Positions 40,790 through 49,859 of a stretch of DNA of 64,000 nt are shown piece after piece. The stretch covers positions 615,092-679,091 of the forward strand of contig NZ_LN831278.1 of assembly GCF_900069005.2 (NCBI RefSeq), in the 5' to 3' direction. The first letter of the stretch is position 1. Every line of letters starts with the position of its first letter. Below the pieces are notes generated by a model. That model had not been told where the DNA came from, searched no databases, and worked only from the letters and a program-made list of their open reading frames with translations. The position numbers were made by a program, and so were the translations under genes. Origin of the DNA: Paenibacillus sp. GM2 (GTDB lineage: Bacteria > Bacillota > Bacilli > Paenibacillales > Paenibacillaceae).

Positions 40790-40857
40790 CCGGATGTATT
40801 TGGTAGCTCGCTCACCTAGGGAGAAGGAGCTTGCAGGTTCGACTCCTGCCGTTCGGA
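40790..40857 (+). tRNA. tRNA-like element, probably degenerate
   Basis: A 68-base stretch has a perfect T arm (GCAGG-TTCGACT-CCTGC, 40833-40849) and a full 7-bp acceptor stem, CCGGATG (40790-40796) with CGTTCGG (40850-40856), including two G-U pairs, then discriminator A. The middle can fold as AGCTC/GAGCT with an inner CTC/GAG, but D and anticodon arms are not canonical and the length is 5-8 bases short of a normal tRNA. CCA is not encoded. It is a tRNA remnant or a structured tRNA-like RNA. Confidence 0.5.
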
Positions 40858-40884
40858 TTTTCCATGTACCATCTCCTTCTTGAG

Positions 40885-40915
40885 CCGCTGCCTTCGGGTA
40901 GCGGTATTTTATTTG
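40885..40915 (+). terminator. Terminator with UUCG loop
   Basis: CCGCTGCC and GGTAGCGG form an 8-bp stem (one G-U pair) around a ttcg loop, followed by tattttattt. It closes the leader/tRNA-like transcript. Confidence 0.75.
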
Positions 40916-40921
40916 AAAAGA

Positions 40922-40947
40922 AAAACAGCCCTAGATGGGGGCTGTTT
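40922..40947 (-). terminator. Terminator of the DUF3892 gene
   Basis: AACAGCCC and GGGGCTGTT make a stem; on the minus strand it is followed by TTTTTCTTTTC, so it ends the leftward gene at 40961. Confidence 0.65.
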
Positions 40948-40960
40948 CGGGTGATGGAAC

Positions 40961-41230
40961 TTAGAATCGCGGCAGACTTAAGAGATTATCTTTTGTTGTT
41001 GAATTGCCTTTTGTCCGGATATAAGGGGCTCGTCCAGTCGGATGGACGGACTCCACTACGGCATGAGAACCTGCAGAAGTGGTGCAATAGTACTCGAAGT
41101 TCGAATCGATGTACTTAACAGCCTGTTCGCGGGTTTCGATGGTTCCGTCAGATAATTTTATTTTTTCGATGTGTTCTGTTGATGTTGATGAATTATCTGA
41201 CATGCTAATTGCAACTACATGAGACGCCAT
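40961..41230 (-). CDS. DUF3892 family protein
   Basis: An 89-residue protein transcribed against the phage late genes. It has the DUF3892 pattern: IEKIKLSDGTIETREQAVKYID, then beta strands and the closing NLLSLPRF. GAAGGAGGTGGAAGG precedes the ATG at a good distance, and a terminator follows. A gene on the opposite strand at the early/late junction, with its own signals, is the usual form of a 'moron' expressed in the lysogen. Function unknown. Confidence 0.8.
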   Translation of the reverse strand: MASHVVAISMSDNSSTSTEHIEKIKLSDGTIETREQAVKYIDSNFEYYCTTSAGSHAVVESVHPTGRAPYIRTKGNSTTKDNLLSLPRF

Positions 41231-41316
41231 TTAACCTTCCACCTCCTTCCAAATACCTATACGGCATATTTTGGAATAGGTTTCAATAGAATATCTCAAA
41301 AAGAGGAGGATTACTC

Positions 41317-41625
41317 TTGGATTTAGGAGATTGGATCTTTACAGCACATAACGGAAATAAAATAACAGGCTTTATCACAGATATGGCTGGAGATTGGGTA
41401 GACATTTTTGTTACCATTCCACAAAGGTACGGGACTATTACCAGACCAATTTCAGAAGTCTGGACTCATGATGATAAAGACGTAGTTCTATCTCCGGATG
41501 ATATCCCAGCCTTAATTGATTTATCTTTGCAAATAAAAGACGAAGAATGGTTCCGAAAGTGGGCGCATGAGTTGTCATTATGGAGACCTGCTTCGGAATT
41601 AGAAAATCTGATTAGTCGCCAATAG
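41317..41625 (+). CDS. Hypothetical phage protein, 102 residues
   Basis: A 102-residue acidic protein ([21 protein letters not shown], then [12 protein letters not shown]). TTG start behind GAGGAGGATT. The first half suggests a small beta barrel (SH3-like); the second is helical. It lies between the DUF3892 gene and terminase. No function known. Confidence 0.65.
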   Translation: MDLGDWIFTAHNGNKITGFITDMAGDWVDIFVTIPQRYGTITRPISEVWTHDDKDVVLSPDDIPALIDLSLQIKDEEWFRKWAHELSLWRPASELENLISRQ

Positions 41626-41637
41626 GCGGCTTTTTCT
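41613..41637 (+). terminator. Terminator-like hairpin before terminase
   Basis: AGTCGCC and AGGCGGCT pair over a short loop, followed by ttttctatttt. It covers the stop codon region of the gene at 41317. Confidence 0.6.
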
Positions 41638-41678
41638 ATTTTCAAAACCGACACAACGCCGGGGGTGGTGATTATGTA

Positions 41679-42407
41679 ATGGCTGAGGTTCATAAGCAGG
41701 CCGAACAGGATTATATGTCCGGCATGAAATATAAGGACATAGCTGAGAAGTACGACGTTTCGCTTAATACGGTGAAGAGCTGGAAGCAACGTCATGGATG
41801 GGATCGTAAAAAGGGTGCACACAAACAAAAAGGGGTGCACACAAATAAAGGCGGTGCTCCGCCAGGTAATCAGAACGCTAAAGGGAATCGCGGAGGACCA
41901 GGCGGACCGCCACAGAATAGCAAAGCGGTTAAGCATGGCTTCTTCAGCAAATATCTCCCGCCCGAGTCACTGGAGATTATGGAGCAGCTTCAAGAACGTT
42001 CACCGCTCGATATCGTTTGGGATAACATCATGATTCAGTACACGGCCATTATTCGGGCGCAGCAGATCATGTACGTTCGTGATCGAGACGACATAACAAC
42101 AACGCAGATCGAGGAAAAACAGGGTGACAGTTCTTGGGGTCAGAAATGGGAAGTGCAGCAGGCTTGGGATAAGCAGGCAACCTTCCTACAGGCTCAGAGT
42201 AGGGCCATGGGGACGTTACAGAGCCTTATCCGGCAATATGATGAGCTATTACGTACAGAGCTTGCTACGGATGAGCAGAAAGCCCGTATTGAAGTGCTGC
42301 GTAGTAAGGTGCCAAACAAGGACGGCGTTGACCCGAATGCACAGATCACAGCACTGGCGGATCTAATAAATAACCCAGCGCCGGATCGGGTGATTGACGA
42401 TGATTGA
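41679..42407 (+). CDS. Terminase small subunit
   Basis: A 242-residue DNA-packaging protein that recognises the phage packaging site and regulates the large subunit. The N-terminal helix-turn-helix ([31 protein letters not shown], about 12-43) and the Gly/Asn/Pro-rich segment [19 protein letters not shown] match small terminases of the PBSX/YqaS type. The rest is helical (oligomerisation). It overlaps the large subunit by 8 bases. GGGGGTGGTGATT lies before the ATG. Confidence 0.88.
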   Translation: MAEVHKQAEQDYMSGMKYKDIAEKYDVSLNTVKSWKQRHGWDRKKGAHKQKGVHTNKGGAPPGNQNAKGNRGGPGGPPQNSKAVKHGFFSKYLPPESLEIMEQLQERSPLDIVWDNIMIQYTAIIRAQQIMYVRDRDDITTTQIEEKQGDSSWGQKWEVQQAWDKQATFLQAQSRAMGTLQSLIRQYDELLRTELATDEQKARIEVLRSKVPNKDGVDPNAQITALADLINNPAPDRVIDDD

Positions 42408-43719
42408 GTATGCAGCATTAACAGCCAAGCAAGCCGACTATATACGCCGTTGTACCGATTCGTGGCTTAACGTGGCCGAGGGTGGTAAACGTGCCGGCAA
42501 GAACATCATTAACCTGATCGCCTATGCGATGTGTCTGGAGATCCATCCTGATAAGCTACACCTTGTCGCTGGTGTAAGTCTGGCAGCAGCCAAGATGAAT
42601 GCGATCGACTCCAACGGCTTCGGGCTGCAACATCTCTTTGCAGGACGCTGCCGAGAAGGCGAGTACAAGAACCGTGACGCCTTATACATTCAGACAAAGA
42701 CGGGCGAGAAGATCGTCATCGTTGCGGGTGGAGGCAAGGCGAATGATGCGGCCCGGATCAAGGGCAACTCTTACGGGACCGTGTACATTACCGAGGTCAA
42801 CGAGTGCCATCAGTCATTTGTGCAGGAGGTATTCGACCGGACGTTAGCGAGTTCTAAGCGGCAGTTATTCTTCGATCTTAACCCTAAGCCGCCCGCACAC
42901 TGGTTTTATCGGGATGTGCTTGATTACCAGGACGAGCTCAGGGATCGGGGCGAGAACCCGGGTTACAACTACGAGCATTTCACTTTGTTCGATAACTTGT
43001 CCATTCCTGATGATCGGCTCAAATCCGTTTTGGCTACATACGATAAGACGAGCCTATGGTATCAGGCGGACATCAAGGGCAAACGGACGGCAGCTACCGG
43101 GCGGATCTATACCGGATACGTGAGCAAGGAAGTTATCGTCACAAGGGATCAGGTGAAGGATAAGCGATTCCTGGAGTTCTCGATTGGTATAGATATCGGT
43201 GGTACTGATGCCACGGTCGCGACTTTGACAGGCTTCACGCTGCAATATAAGGACGTTATACTGCTGGATGGCTATTATCATAAGCAGGGCAAGGAGAGCG
43301 GCTACACGCATGACCGCTACGCTAAGGAGATCGTGGACAAGATCGAGGAGTGGGGTAATATATACCCTGCTTTTTTTGCGTCTACATACATCTTTGCGGA
43401 GTCAGCTGACAAGCTGTTTCGGCAGGCGCTGGCTAACGAACTACGGCGCCGTGGAATCAATATCACGGTAACAGCAGCCTACAAGAAAGAGGGTATTGTG
43501 GATCGGATCCGATTGACCAATATTCTGATTAACCAGGGACGATACAAGGTCATGCAGCATCTTAAGCCCTGGGTTGAGGCCTTGGAGAATGCAACCTGGG
43601 ATGAAGATGAGCGCCAGAAGGGCGAATGGGTACGGACGGATGACGGCAGCTATCCCGTTGACTGCTTGGATAGTAGCGAATACGCCGTGCAGCCATTTAG
43701 GCGTAGATTGGAGGTATAG
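42400..43719 (+). CDS. Terminase large subunit
   Basis: A 439-residue packaging motor of the PBSX family. ATPase part: [18 protein letters not shown] (Walker A-like) near residue 25-42 and [13 protein letters not shown] (Walker B, acidic pair) near 128-140. Nuclease part: [25 protein letters not shown] and [10 protein letters not shown] at the C-terminus, the three acidic clusters of an RNase-H-like nuclease. It cuts concatemers and pumps DNA into the head. Start ATG 42400 overlaps the small-subunit stop. Confidence 0.92.
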   Translation: MIEYAALTAKQADYIRRCTDSWLNVAEGGKRAGKNIINLIAYAMCLEIHPDKLHLVAGVSLAAAKMNAIDSNGFGLQHLFAGRCREGEYKNRDALYIQTKTGEKIVIVAGGGKANDAARIKGNSYGTVYITEVNECHQSFVQEVFDRTLASSKRQLFFDLNPKPPAHWFYRDVLDYQDELRDRGENPGYNYEHFTLFDNLSIPDDRLKSVLATYDKTSLWYQADIKGKRTAATGRIYTGYVSKEVIVTRDQVKDKRFLEFSIGIDIGGTDATVATLTGFTLQYKDVILLDGYYHKQGKESGYTHDRYAKEIVDKIEEWGNIYPAFFASTYIFAESADKLFRQALANELRRRGINITVTAAYKKEGIVDRIRLTNILINQGRYKVMQHLKPWVEALENATWDEDERQKGEWVRTDDGSYPVDCLDSSEYAVQPFRRRLEV

Positions 43720-43721
43720 AA

Positions 43722-45209
43722 ATGGGGTGGTTTAAATCAATGGTCATGAAAATGTTGCGGATCCAGCCGGCACAGGATAATAAAACGATAATCATTCGTG
43801 AGCCATTTAGCTATCAGACAAGTGTGCTTCGTAACCAATTGTGGTATCGCGGCGATCCGTCCGAGCTGGACCAGTTTTATAAGCAAACAGCAAATGACAG
43901 CGTGAGCAAGTCGCGCTTCTGGGCTGCGGTTCCGTCAGAGGATCTATCCATCAGGAAAATTCATTCGGGCCTGCCGGCTATGATCGTTGAGCGCCTGTCT
44001 GATATTGTGATTGCTGACTTGGACGGCATCGAGTTAAAGACCGAAGAGCAGACGGATACCTGGAACGATATCGCAGAGGATAACGACTTTGACGAGTTAT
44101 TAGGCGATAGTATCACGGAGGCGCTTGTCTCAGGTGATGGAGCCTTTAAGATTACCGTGGATCCAAAGGTGACGGAATATCCGATCATTGAGTTTTACTC
44201 TGGTGATCAGGTCGAATACAAGCGGGAACGCGGGCGGCTGCAGGAGGTTATTTTCTATACTGACTATCGATTTAAGGATAAGGATTACCGTCTTGAAGAG
44301 AGCTACGGCTTTAACTATGTTCGCAGCCGGCTCCTGAACGACCAAGGAAAAGAGGTACCGTTGGAGACCATCCCTGACACGGCAGAGCTTCAGCCAGAGA
44401 TCACATTCGATGGTGATTTTATCATGGCCCTGCCCCTCATGTTTTTTAAGGGCAAGAAATGGCCAGGGCGCGGCAAGTCACTGTTTGATAGTAAGGCAGA
44501 CAGCTTTGACGCGCTGGATGAGGTAATCAGCCAATGGATCGATGCGATCCGGAGCGGCAGGGTGCAGAAGTATATACCGGAAGACTTGATTCCACGAGAT
44601 TTGAGGACAGGGGACTTACTTAAGCCTAACCCATTCGACAATCAATTTATCAAGATTGGCAAGGTTATGGCTGAGGATGCAAAAGGACAGATCGATATGG
44701 TGCAGCCGCAGATACTGTATGAGGCGTTCGTTAACTCGTATGCATCTACCTTGGACATGTGTTTGCAGGGTATTATCTCCCCGGCTACGCTGGGCATTGA
44801 CCTCAAAAAGACAGACAATGCCGAGGCACAGCGGGAGAAGGAGAAGGCCACACTTTACACAAGGGGCAAGATCATCGAGCGGCTGAACGAGATTATCCCT
44901 CAACTGGTGGGGATCGTCATGAAAGTGTACGACAACATTAAGGAGCGAACTGTTGGCGAATATGAGGCCAGCGTATCATTCGGGGAGTATGCCAGCCCAA
45001 GCTTTGACAGTGTAGTAGATACGGTAGTTAAGGCTAAGCTTGGTGGGGTGATGTCCGTAGAGCAAGGTGTCGAAGCGATGTACGGCGATACCTGGACAGA
45101 TGATCAGAAGGCCGAAGAGGTACGGAGGATTAAAGAGGAGTTAGGCTCGACCGATATGGATGAACCTGAGGTAAGGGAGCACGACGATCCTCCGGGCGGT
45201 GAGGTTTAA
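43722..45209 (+). CDS. Portal protein
   Basis: A 495-residue protein of the SPP1-gp6-like portal family that forms the DNA channel at one head vertex. Family-like signs are the early RNQLWYRGDPSELDQFYKQT, the stem region rich in EYKRERGRLQEVIFYTDYRF and the helical clip/crown portion with acidic end (MDEPEVREHDDPPGGEV). GGAGGTATAGAA precedes the ATG. The stop overlaps the minor capsid gene by one base. Confidence 0.9.
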   Translation: MGWFKSMVMKMLRIQPAQDNKTIIIREPFSYQTSVLRNQLWYRGDPSELDQFYKQTANDSVSKSRFWAAVPSEDLSIRKIHSGLPAMIVERLSDIVIADLDGIELKTEEQTDTWNDIAEDNDFDELLGDSITEALVSGDGAFKITVDPKVTEYPIIEFYSGDQVEYKRERGRLQEVIFYTDYRFKDKDYRLEESYGFNYVRSRLLNDQGKEVPLETIPDTAELQPEITFDGDFIMALPLMFFKGKKWPGRGKSLFDSKADSFDALDEVISQWIDAIRSGRVQKYIPEDLIPRDLRTGDLLKPNPFDNQFIKIGKVMAEDAKGQIDMVQPQILYEAFVNSYASTLDMCLQGIISPATLGIDLKKTDNAEAQREKEKATLYTRGKIIERLNEIIPQLVGIVMKVYDNIKERTVGEYEASVSFGEYASPSFDSVVDTVVKAKLGGVMSVEQGVEAMYGDTWTDDQKAEEVRRIKEELGSTDMDEPEVREHDDPPGGEV

Positions 45210-46855
45210 TGGCTAAGGATCCGTATAGCCTGCGCGAAGTCTTTGAAGAGATGACGTTCAACCTGATCGCCAGTCTGAAACGGAATCTATCGCGGCATGA
45301 ACGTGAAGAGGAGCGGGTAGGATTTCGGTTTGATCAATGGCAGCTTGCCAAGCTTCGTAATTTGAAATGGTTTCGTAAGAAGAACAAGGAGATCATCCAG
45401 GGGACGAGCAAGACAGCTGACCAGATGGTGGAGGAGGTCCTGCAGCAAAGCTTTAAGTTCGGCGAGGACAATGTAGAGATCGTGGCAGAGAAGGTTGTCA
45501 AGGCGTCTGGAGAGCTTGAGTTCCCAAAGGATTTCAAGCCGAAACAGCCGTCGAAGCCACCGCCTGCAGATCCATCCAGACCTATTCCTGATATGGACCG
45601 CCCGATTCCAGAACCGCCTAAGCCACATAGTGAGCTTCCGAAGGCGCCGCAAGAGTCCGACTTTTTCGGAATGAACGATAAAAAGTTAAAGGCTCTTCAG
45701 GGCAGCGTTAAGGATGATCTGCACGATGCTAGTGACGCCGTCTTGCGTAAGATGGATGACATCTATCGGCAGGTCATCTTTAAAGCTGAAGCTCATATGG
45801 CTGCCGGTGTGCTCACGTTGGATCAGGCGATCGATAAGGCGACCAAGGATTTCCTGGAGCGAGGATTGGATGTCATCGTTTACAGCGATGGTCGTCGTGT
45901 CCCAATCACCTATTATGCAGAAATGGCGCTTCGGACGGCCAGTCAGCGGGCAACATTTTTAGGTGAAGGTAAAAAGCGAGACGAATGGGGCATCTATACC
46001 GTAGTAATGAGTAGCCATGATAACTGCTCACCGTGGTGCTCGCCATTCCAGGGAACTGTTCTCATCGATGACGTTTATACGTCGATCAGTAAGGAGCAGG
46101 CTGAACAGCTCTCACGGGATACGGGCTATTTGTTGTTGTCCTACGCTATGGAGCAAGGGGCGTTTCATCCAGCATGTCGGCATACCCTTGCAACGTATTT
46201 TCCGGGCATTACTCAGCTCCCGAAGCCAGCAGATCCGGATGTGGTCGAGGCGAATTATCAGGCCGAGCAGAAACAGCGCTACATGGAGAATACGATCCGG
46301 AAGTACAAGCGGCTGGAAGTTGGTAGTCTGGACGAAGCGAACCAGATCAAGTACGGTGCTAAAGTCACTGAATGGCAGAATAGACTTGGTGCTCATTTGG
46401 CTGAAAATCCGCAGCTCCGACGAGATCGCAGGCGTACTAAGATTGATGGTGAGGTTCCGGCATCTGAACGTAAGCAGCTATTGAAAAATGCTGAGGTTAA
46501 TGACAAGATTGAGGAAGTAAGGAAACATATCCGATCTGATGAAGTGCCGAAGCATTTGCACATGGGACATCAGGGCAAGCATATCAAAGGACATAATAAT
46601 TACATTGAGGGTAAGAGCTATTTGACCATATCCGCAGATGAAGCGCAGGAGTTGGTTAGCAGGTACGCAGGAACTGGAGCTATCAACATGACGAAAAAAG
46701 GTGAGTGGAAGAATCAGGAGCTTATTGATTCCGATACTATTGTTGGTAAGGCTATTGATCAGTTCACGGGTGAAGAGTTTGAAACCAAGTTATTTAAGAT
46801 TCACTACGGTAAAAAAGGTGTTCATATCGTACCAACTAAGAGAGGTGAGGGCTAG
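45209..46855 (+). CDS. Minor capsid protein with a C-terminal polymorphic toxin type 50 domain
   Basis: A 548-residue protein. The N-terminal 400 residues are a phage minor capsid (Phage_min_cap2/SPP1 gp7-like head morphogenesis) protein with the conserved SSHDNCSPWCSPFQGTV and FHPACRHTLATYFPG segments. The last 115 residues (about 435-545) match the polymorphic toxin type 50 (Ntox50) pattern: QGKHIKGHNNYIEGKSYLT, AGTGAINMTKKGEWKN, IVGKAIDQFTGEEFETKLFKIHYGKKGVHIVPTK. The toxin is fused to a head protein, so it may enter the host or a target cell with the DNA. A small gene follows at once. Confidence 0.87.
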   Translation: MAKDPYSLREVFEEMTFNLIASLKRNLSRHEREEERVGFRFDQWQLAKLRNLKWFRKKNKEIIQGTSKTADQMVEEVLQQSFKFGEDNVEIVAEKVVKASGELEFPKDFKPKQPSKPPPADPSRPIPDMDRPIPEPPKPHSELPKAPQESDFFGMNDKKLKALQGSVKDDLHDASDAVLRKMDDIYRQVIFKAEAHMAAGVLTLDQAIDKATKDFLERGLDVIVYSDGRRVPITYYAEMALRTASQRATFLGEGKKRDEWGIYTVVMSSHDNCSPWCSPFQGTVLIDDVYTSISKEQAEQLSRDTGYLLLSYAMEQGAFHPACRHTLATYFPGITQLPKPADPDVVEANYQAEQKQRYMENTIRKYKRLEVGSLDEANQIKYGAKVTEWQNRLGAHLAENPQLRRDRRRTKIDGEVPASERKQLLKNAEVNDKIEEVRKHIRSDEVPKHLHMGHQGKHIKGHNNYIEGKSYLTISADEAQELVSRYAGTGAINMTKKGEWKNQELIDSDTIVGKAIDQFTGEEFETKLFKIHYGKKGVHIVPTKRGEG

Positions 46856-47059
46856 ATGAATCTCAGTCAGTATTTAGGTAAAAGGGTTAAGTTGATTGAT
46901 ACAGATGGGGAAATAACCATAGGTAAATGCGTTTGCGTTACACCCGCTTTGGATAATGATCCTGAGATTGCAAGCATCGACCTTCAGACAAGGCTCGATG
47001 CCGGATTTACTATAGGATTTAATGAAGATGAGATTAAAAGCATAGAAGTTATTGACTAA
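46856..47059 (+). CDS. Candidate immunity protein for the capsid toxin (LSM-like)
   Basis: A 67-residue acidic protein (NLSQYLGKRVKLIDTDGEITI, ALDNDPEIASIDLQTR, NEDEIKSIEVID) with an Sm/LSM-like all-beta look. ATG directly follows the toxin stop (one-base contact) behind AGAGGTGAGG, so both are translated together. Polymorphic toxins are almost always followed by their immunity gene, which supports this role; an unrelated small head protein is the alternative. It is flanked downstream by a terminator, separating it from the scaffold. Confidence 0.6.
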   Translation: MNLSQYLGKRVKLIDTDGEITIGKCVCVTPALDNDPEIASIDLQTRLDAGFTIGFNEDEIKSIEVID

Positions 47060-47091
47060 GGCACTCACGCATTTGCGAGGGTGCTTTTATT
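47059..47091 (+). terminator. Terminator after the toxin-immunity pair
   Basis: GCACTC-a-CG and CG-a-GGGTGC pair around a short loop, followed by ttttatta. It ends the upstream transcript before the scaffold gene, which has its own ribosome site. Confidence 0.6.
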
Positions 47092-47196
47092 ATGCCCTGT
47101 CATAAGGCTTAAAACTGGGCGTACTCACAGTCGGAGTATAACGGCTTACTCCCGTAGCTGGAGAGCAGCTATAAAAATCTATGGAGGTTGATAGTA

Positions 47197-47784
47197 ATGG
47201 ATTGGTTAAAAGAATTGCTCAAGAAATTAGGGGTAGCAGATACAGAGATAGACAAGATTGATGCCGAGGTAGTCAAAGAGCTGCCAAAGCACTTTGTATC
47301 TAAGACTCAGTACAACGAGGTTACCGAAGCCAAGAAGAAGGCCGAGAAGGACGTCACAGAGCGAGACAAACAAATTGAGGAGCTGGGCAAGACGGCTGGC
47401 TTATCGGAGGAATTGAAGCAACAGATTCAGGCTCTACAGACCGAGAACAAGGAAGCTGCCGAGAAGCATGCCACTGAGATGAAAGAACTGCAACTGTCGA
47501 ATGCGATCAAGTCGGCACTGTCTGGCAAAGTCCATGACGAGGATCTGGTAGCCGGTTTGTTTGACAAGGATAAGTTGGTTATCAACGATGGCAAGGTTGT
47601 AGGTCTGGACGAGCAGCTTAAGACGCTGCAAGAGTCCAAGGCTTTTTTGTTTAAGTCGGATGAGTCTCAGCAGCAACAACGGCAGACGCCTGCGGGATTC
47701 CGAGTAGGTGGCGGAGGTAACCCGAATCCACCAGCTGCGACAGCAACCCTCAAGGACGCGATAGCAGCTCATTTTCAAAAATAA
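47197..47784 (+). CDS. Capsid scaffold protein (GP20 type)
   Basis: A 195-residue protein of the phage minor structural GP20/scaffold family: N-terminal helix (MDWLKELLKKLGVADTEID), a long charged coiled coil (about 45-100), then IKSALSGKVHDEDLVAGLFDKD and a low-complexity C-terminus rich in Gln/Gly/Pro. Scaffolds assemble the prohead and are removed on maturation. Start ATG 47197 follows TATGGAGG. It lies directly before the major capsid gene, as expected. Confidence 0.85.
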   Translation: MDWLKELLKKLGVADTEIDKIDAEVVKELPKHFVSKTQYNEVTEAKKKAEKDVTERDKQIEELGKTAGLSEELKQQIQALQTENKEAAEKHATEMKELQLSNAIKSALSGKVHDEDLVAGLFDKDKLVINDGKVVGLDEQLKTLQESKAFLFKSDESQQQQRQTPAGFRVGGGGNPNPPAATATLKDAIAAHFQK

Positions 47785-47802
47785 TTTTAGGAGTGATTAT
47801 TC

Positions 47803-48756
47803 ATGGCAATTACACTATCTGAAGCAAAGAAAAACGTCCAGGACGCATTGACGTTGGGCGTGATCGATGAATTTCGCAAAAACAACTTTTTGTTGGAGAA
47901 CTTGACGTTTGATGATGCAGTTTCCCCTACAGGTGGCGGAGCTACTTTGACTTATGGCTATACACGCCTAATTACGCAGCCAACGGCCCAATTCCGGGCG
48001 GTCAACGAAGAGTACACACCGCATGAGGTAACTAAGCAGCGGCATACGGTTGACCTTAAAATCTTTGGCGGCACGTTCCAACTGGACCGTATCATTGCAG
48101 GTATGGGCGGTATTGCGGATGAAGTACAGCTGCAAATGACCCAAAAGATCAAGGCAGCTCAAGCCTTGTTTAACGACACCGTTATTAATGGGGATTCGGC
48201 GGTAGATGCGAAGTCGTTTGACGGTCTCGACAAAGCATTAACAGGTTCCAGCACGGAGTACATCCCGTCTGCTGCCATTGACCTATCCACTTCCGATGCG
48301 ATCGATACCAACTATAAGGTGTTTCTCGATCAACTCGATGAGTTTCTGATGGGGCTGGACGGCGATCCATCCGCAATCATGGGTAACCTTAAGCTCATCG
48401 CTAAGATCAGAGCTTGCGCACGTCGTGCCGGGGCTTATCAAATTACAAGGAATGACTTCGGCGGGCAGGTAGAGACTTACAATAACATCCCGCTCGTTGA
48501 CTTGGGCGCAAAAGCGGGTACAAATGACCCGGTTGTTGGTACAAACGCAAACGGAGAAACAAGCATCTATGTTCCACGTCTTGGCTTGGATGGTTTCCAC
48601 GGTGTATCTATGGCTGGTCATCCTCCGGTGCGGACATGGCTGCCTGACTTTACAACTTCCGGCGCCGTGAAAACAGGTGAGGTGGAAATGGTCGCAGCCG
48701 TGGCACTCAAGGCCACTAAAGCAGCCGGAGTTATGCGTAAGATTAAAGTAGCGTAA
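47803..48756 (+). CDS. Major capsid protein
   Basis: A 317-residue HK97-fold capsid protein, the main shell subunit. Signs include the N-arm AITLSEAKKNVQDALTLGVID, the E-loop region (YGYTRLITQPTAQFRAVNEEYT), a long spine helix (VQLQMTQKIKAAQALFND) and the A-domain (LVDLGAKAGTNDPVVGT). AGGAGTGATTATTC lies before ATG. It follows the scaffold and precedes the connector genes. Confidence 0.92.
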   Translation: MAITLSEAKKNVQDALTLGVIDEFRKNNFLLENLTFDDAVSPTGGGATLTYGYTRLITQPTAQFRAVNEEYTPHEVTKQRHTVDLKIFGGTFQLDRIIAGMGGIADEVQLQMTQKIKAAQALFNDTVINGDSAVDAKSFDGLDKALTGSSTEYIPSAAIDLSTSDAIDTNYKVFLDQLDEFLMGLDGDPSAIMGNLKLIAKIRACARRAGAYQITRNDFGGQVETYNNIPLVDLGAKAGTNDPVVGTNANGETSIYVPRLGLDGFHGVSMAGHPPVRTWLPDFTTSGAVKTGEVEMVAAVALKATKAAGVMRKIKVA

Positions 48757-48768
48757 GGAGGGAAATCC

Positions 48769-49008
48769 ATGAAATACAAAGACGATTTGCCGAATGGTTG
48801 GGTTAATGGTTATTATGTCGGGTTGCGGCAAGGCACGAATACGCAGGACAGTCTGGAGCCTGCTGCAGACGGATATGAGGTACAGCGCGATACACAGCGT
48901 CAGGGGACGGTAACGCCTGACAAGCTCCAGCCTAATTATCCGGAGCCAGATACTGGAACAAAGCCAGATCCAGAACCAGATAAAGGCGGTGAACAGGGTA
49001 ATGGCTAA
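48769..49008 (+). CDS. Small head-region protein, 79 residues
   Basis: An acidic, Pro/Asp/Gly-rich protein (DDLPNGWVNGYYVGLRQG, PEPDTGTKPDPEPDKGG) with no folded domain beyond the first 25 residues. AAGGAGGGAAATCC precedes the ATG. It may decorate the head or serve as linker; this is inferred from position between capsid and connector genes. Confidence 0.65.
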   Translation: MKYKDDLPNGWVNGYYVGLRQGTNTQDSLEPAADGYEVQRDTQRQGTVTPDKLQPNYPEPDTGTKPDPEPDKGGEQGNG

Positions 49009-49171
49009 AATAACAGCACCCAACACCCAATACAACGGCCTATCGGCTACAGTCATGTTTGTTAACGGCGTAGGTGAAACGGATGACCCTCATTTGTTGG
49101 AGTGGTTTGAAAGTAGAGGCTATACGGTGGAACAATCAGAACCGGAAAAGCCAGCCAAGAAAGGCAAGTGA
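49001..49171 (+). CDS. Small head-region protein, 56 residues
   Basis: A 56-residue protein (MAKITAPNTQYNGLSATVMFVNG, PHLLEWFESRGYTVEQ). Start ATG 49001 behind AGGCGGTGAACAG overlaps the previous gene by 8 bases. The middle 'DPHLLEWFESRGYTVE' is common in head-region small proteins of Firmicute phages. No defined role. Confidence 0.65.
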   Translation: MAKITAPNTQYNGLSATVMFVNGVGETDDPHLLEWFESRGYTVEQSEPEKPAKKGK

Positions 49172-49176
49172 TCAGC

Positions 49177-49545
49177 ATGGTCTATGCAACGGCAGCCGAC
49201 TACGATAAGTACGGTGATGGTGTAATCCCTGCTGACCAACTGGAGAAGGCTCTGGACCGTGCCTCTGATCAGATCGATCGGCTAACCTATAATCGCATTG
49301 TGGCGTGTGGGTTTGAGAACCTCACGCCTTTTCAGCGTACCAACGTGATTAAGGCGACTTGTCAGCAGGCTGATTTCGTTTACAAATATGGTGATTATCT
49401 GACCATGCCGCTATCTGGATACAGTGCAGGCAGTACGAGCATGACATTCAAGGCGGCTACAGGTGCCGGTGGAGTCCAGACCACGGACGCCGTGCTTGAC
49501 TTGCTGGTACCTACAGGACTGACCGATCGGAGGATAGGCCGATGA
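49177..49545 (+). CDS. Head-tail connector protein (YqbG/DUF3199 type)
   Basis: About 122 residues in the position and with the character of the SPP1-gp15/YqbG-type adaptor: helical VYATAADYDKYGDGVIPADQLEKALDRASDQIDRLTYNRI, then QADFVYKYGDY. It joins portal to tail. A GTG start at 49168 is an alternative. Overlaps the next gene by four bases (ATGA). Confidence 0.75.
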   Translation: MVYATAADYDKYGDGVIPADQLEKALDRASDQIDRLTYNRIVACGFENLTPFQRTNVIKATCQQADFVYKYGDYLTMPLSGYSAGSTSMTFKAATGAGGVQTTDAVLDLLVPTGLTDRRIGR

Positions 49546-49859
49546 GATTCCCATTCCCCAGCTGGAACCAGGTCACTCCGGTTAAGGTCTATCAGACTGA
49601 GCAGGGCCGACATGGTGAGACTGAGACGCTGATCTATGATAAGAAGTGTTTCTACGACGAGAAGTCCAGACAGGTACTCGACGCTGAGCGGCGTCTGGTG
49701 TTGCTTTCTGGATTGATCATTATTGAGGGCGACATTAACCCGGGTAAAGTCATTGAGGGCTATGTGGTCGTCAACGGGGAGCGGAAGAACATCTATCGAG
49801 CAAAGCGGCCACGGAACCCGGACGGCAGCGTATTCTCCACGGAATTGGAGCTGAGCTAA
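49542..49859 (+). CDS. Head closure protein (YqbH type)
   Basis: A 105-residue beta-rich protein (VTPVKVYQTEQGRHGETETLI, RLVLLSGLIIIEGDINPGKVIEG) fitting the head-closure/stopper slot between adaptor and tail-completion genes. Start overlaps the previous stop by four bases, and the stop abuts the next start. Family assignment is by position and size. Confidence 0.65.
   Translation: MRFPFPSWNQVTPVKVYQTEQGRHGETETLIYDKKCFYDEKSRQVLDAERRLVLLSGLIIIEGDINPGKVIEGYVVVNGERKNIYRAKRPRNPDGSVFSTELELS

Noticed and set aside
40831..41118. 95-codon frame over the tRNA-like element
   Set aside because: It runs through the T arm, two terminators and the antisense of the DUF3892 gene. No domain.
48283..49056. 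257-codon open frame on the minus strand over the capsid gene
   Set aside because: Cys/His-rich unstructured product with no ribosome site, opposite a clear major capsid gene.
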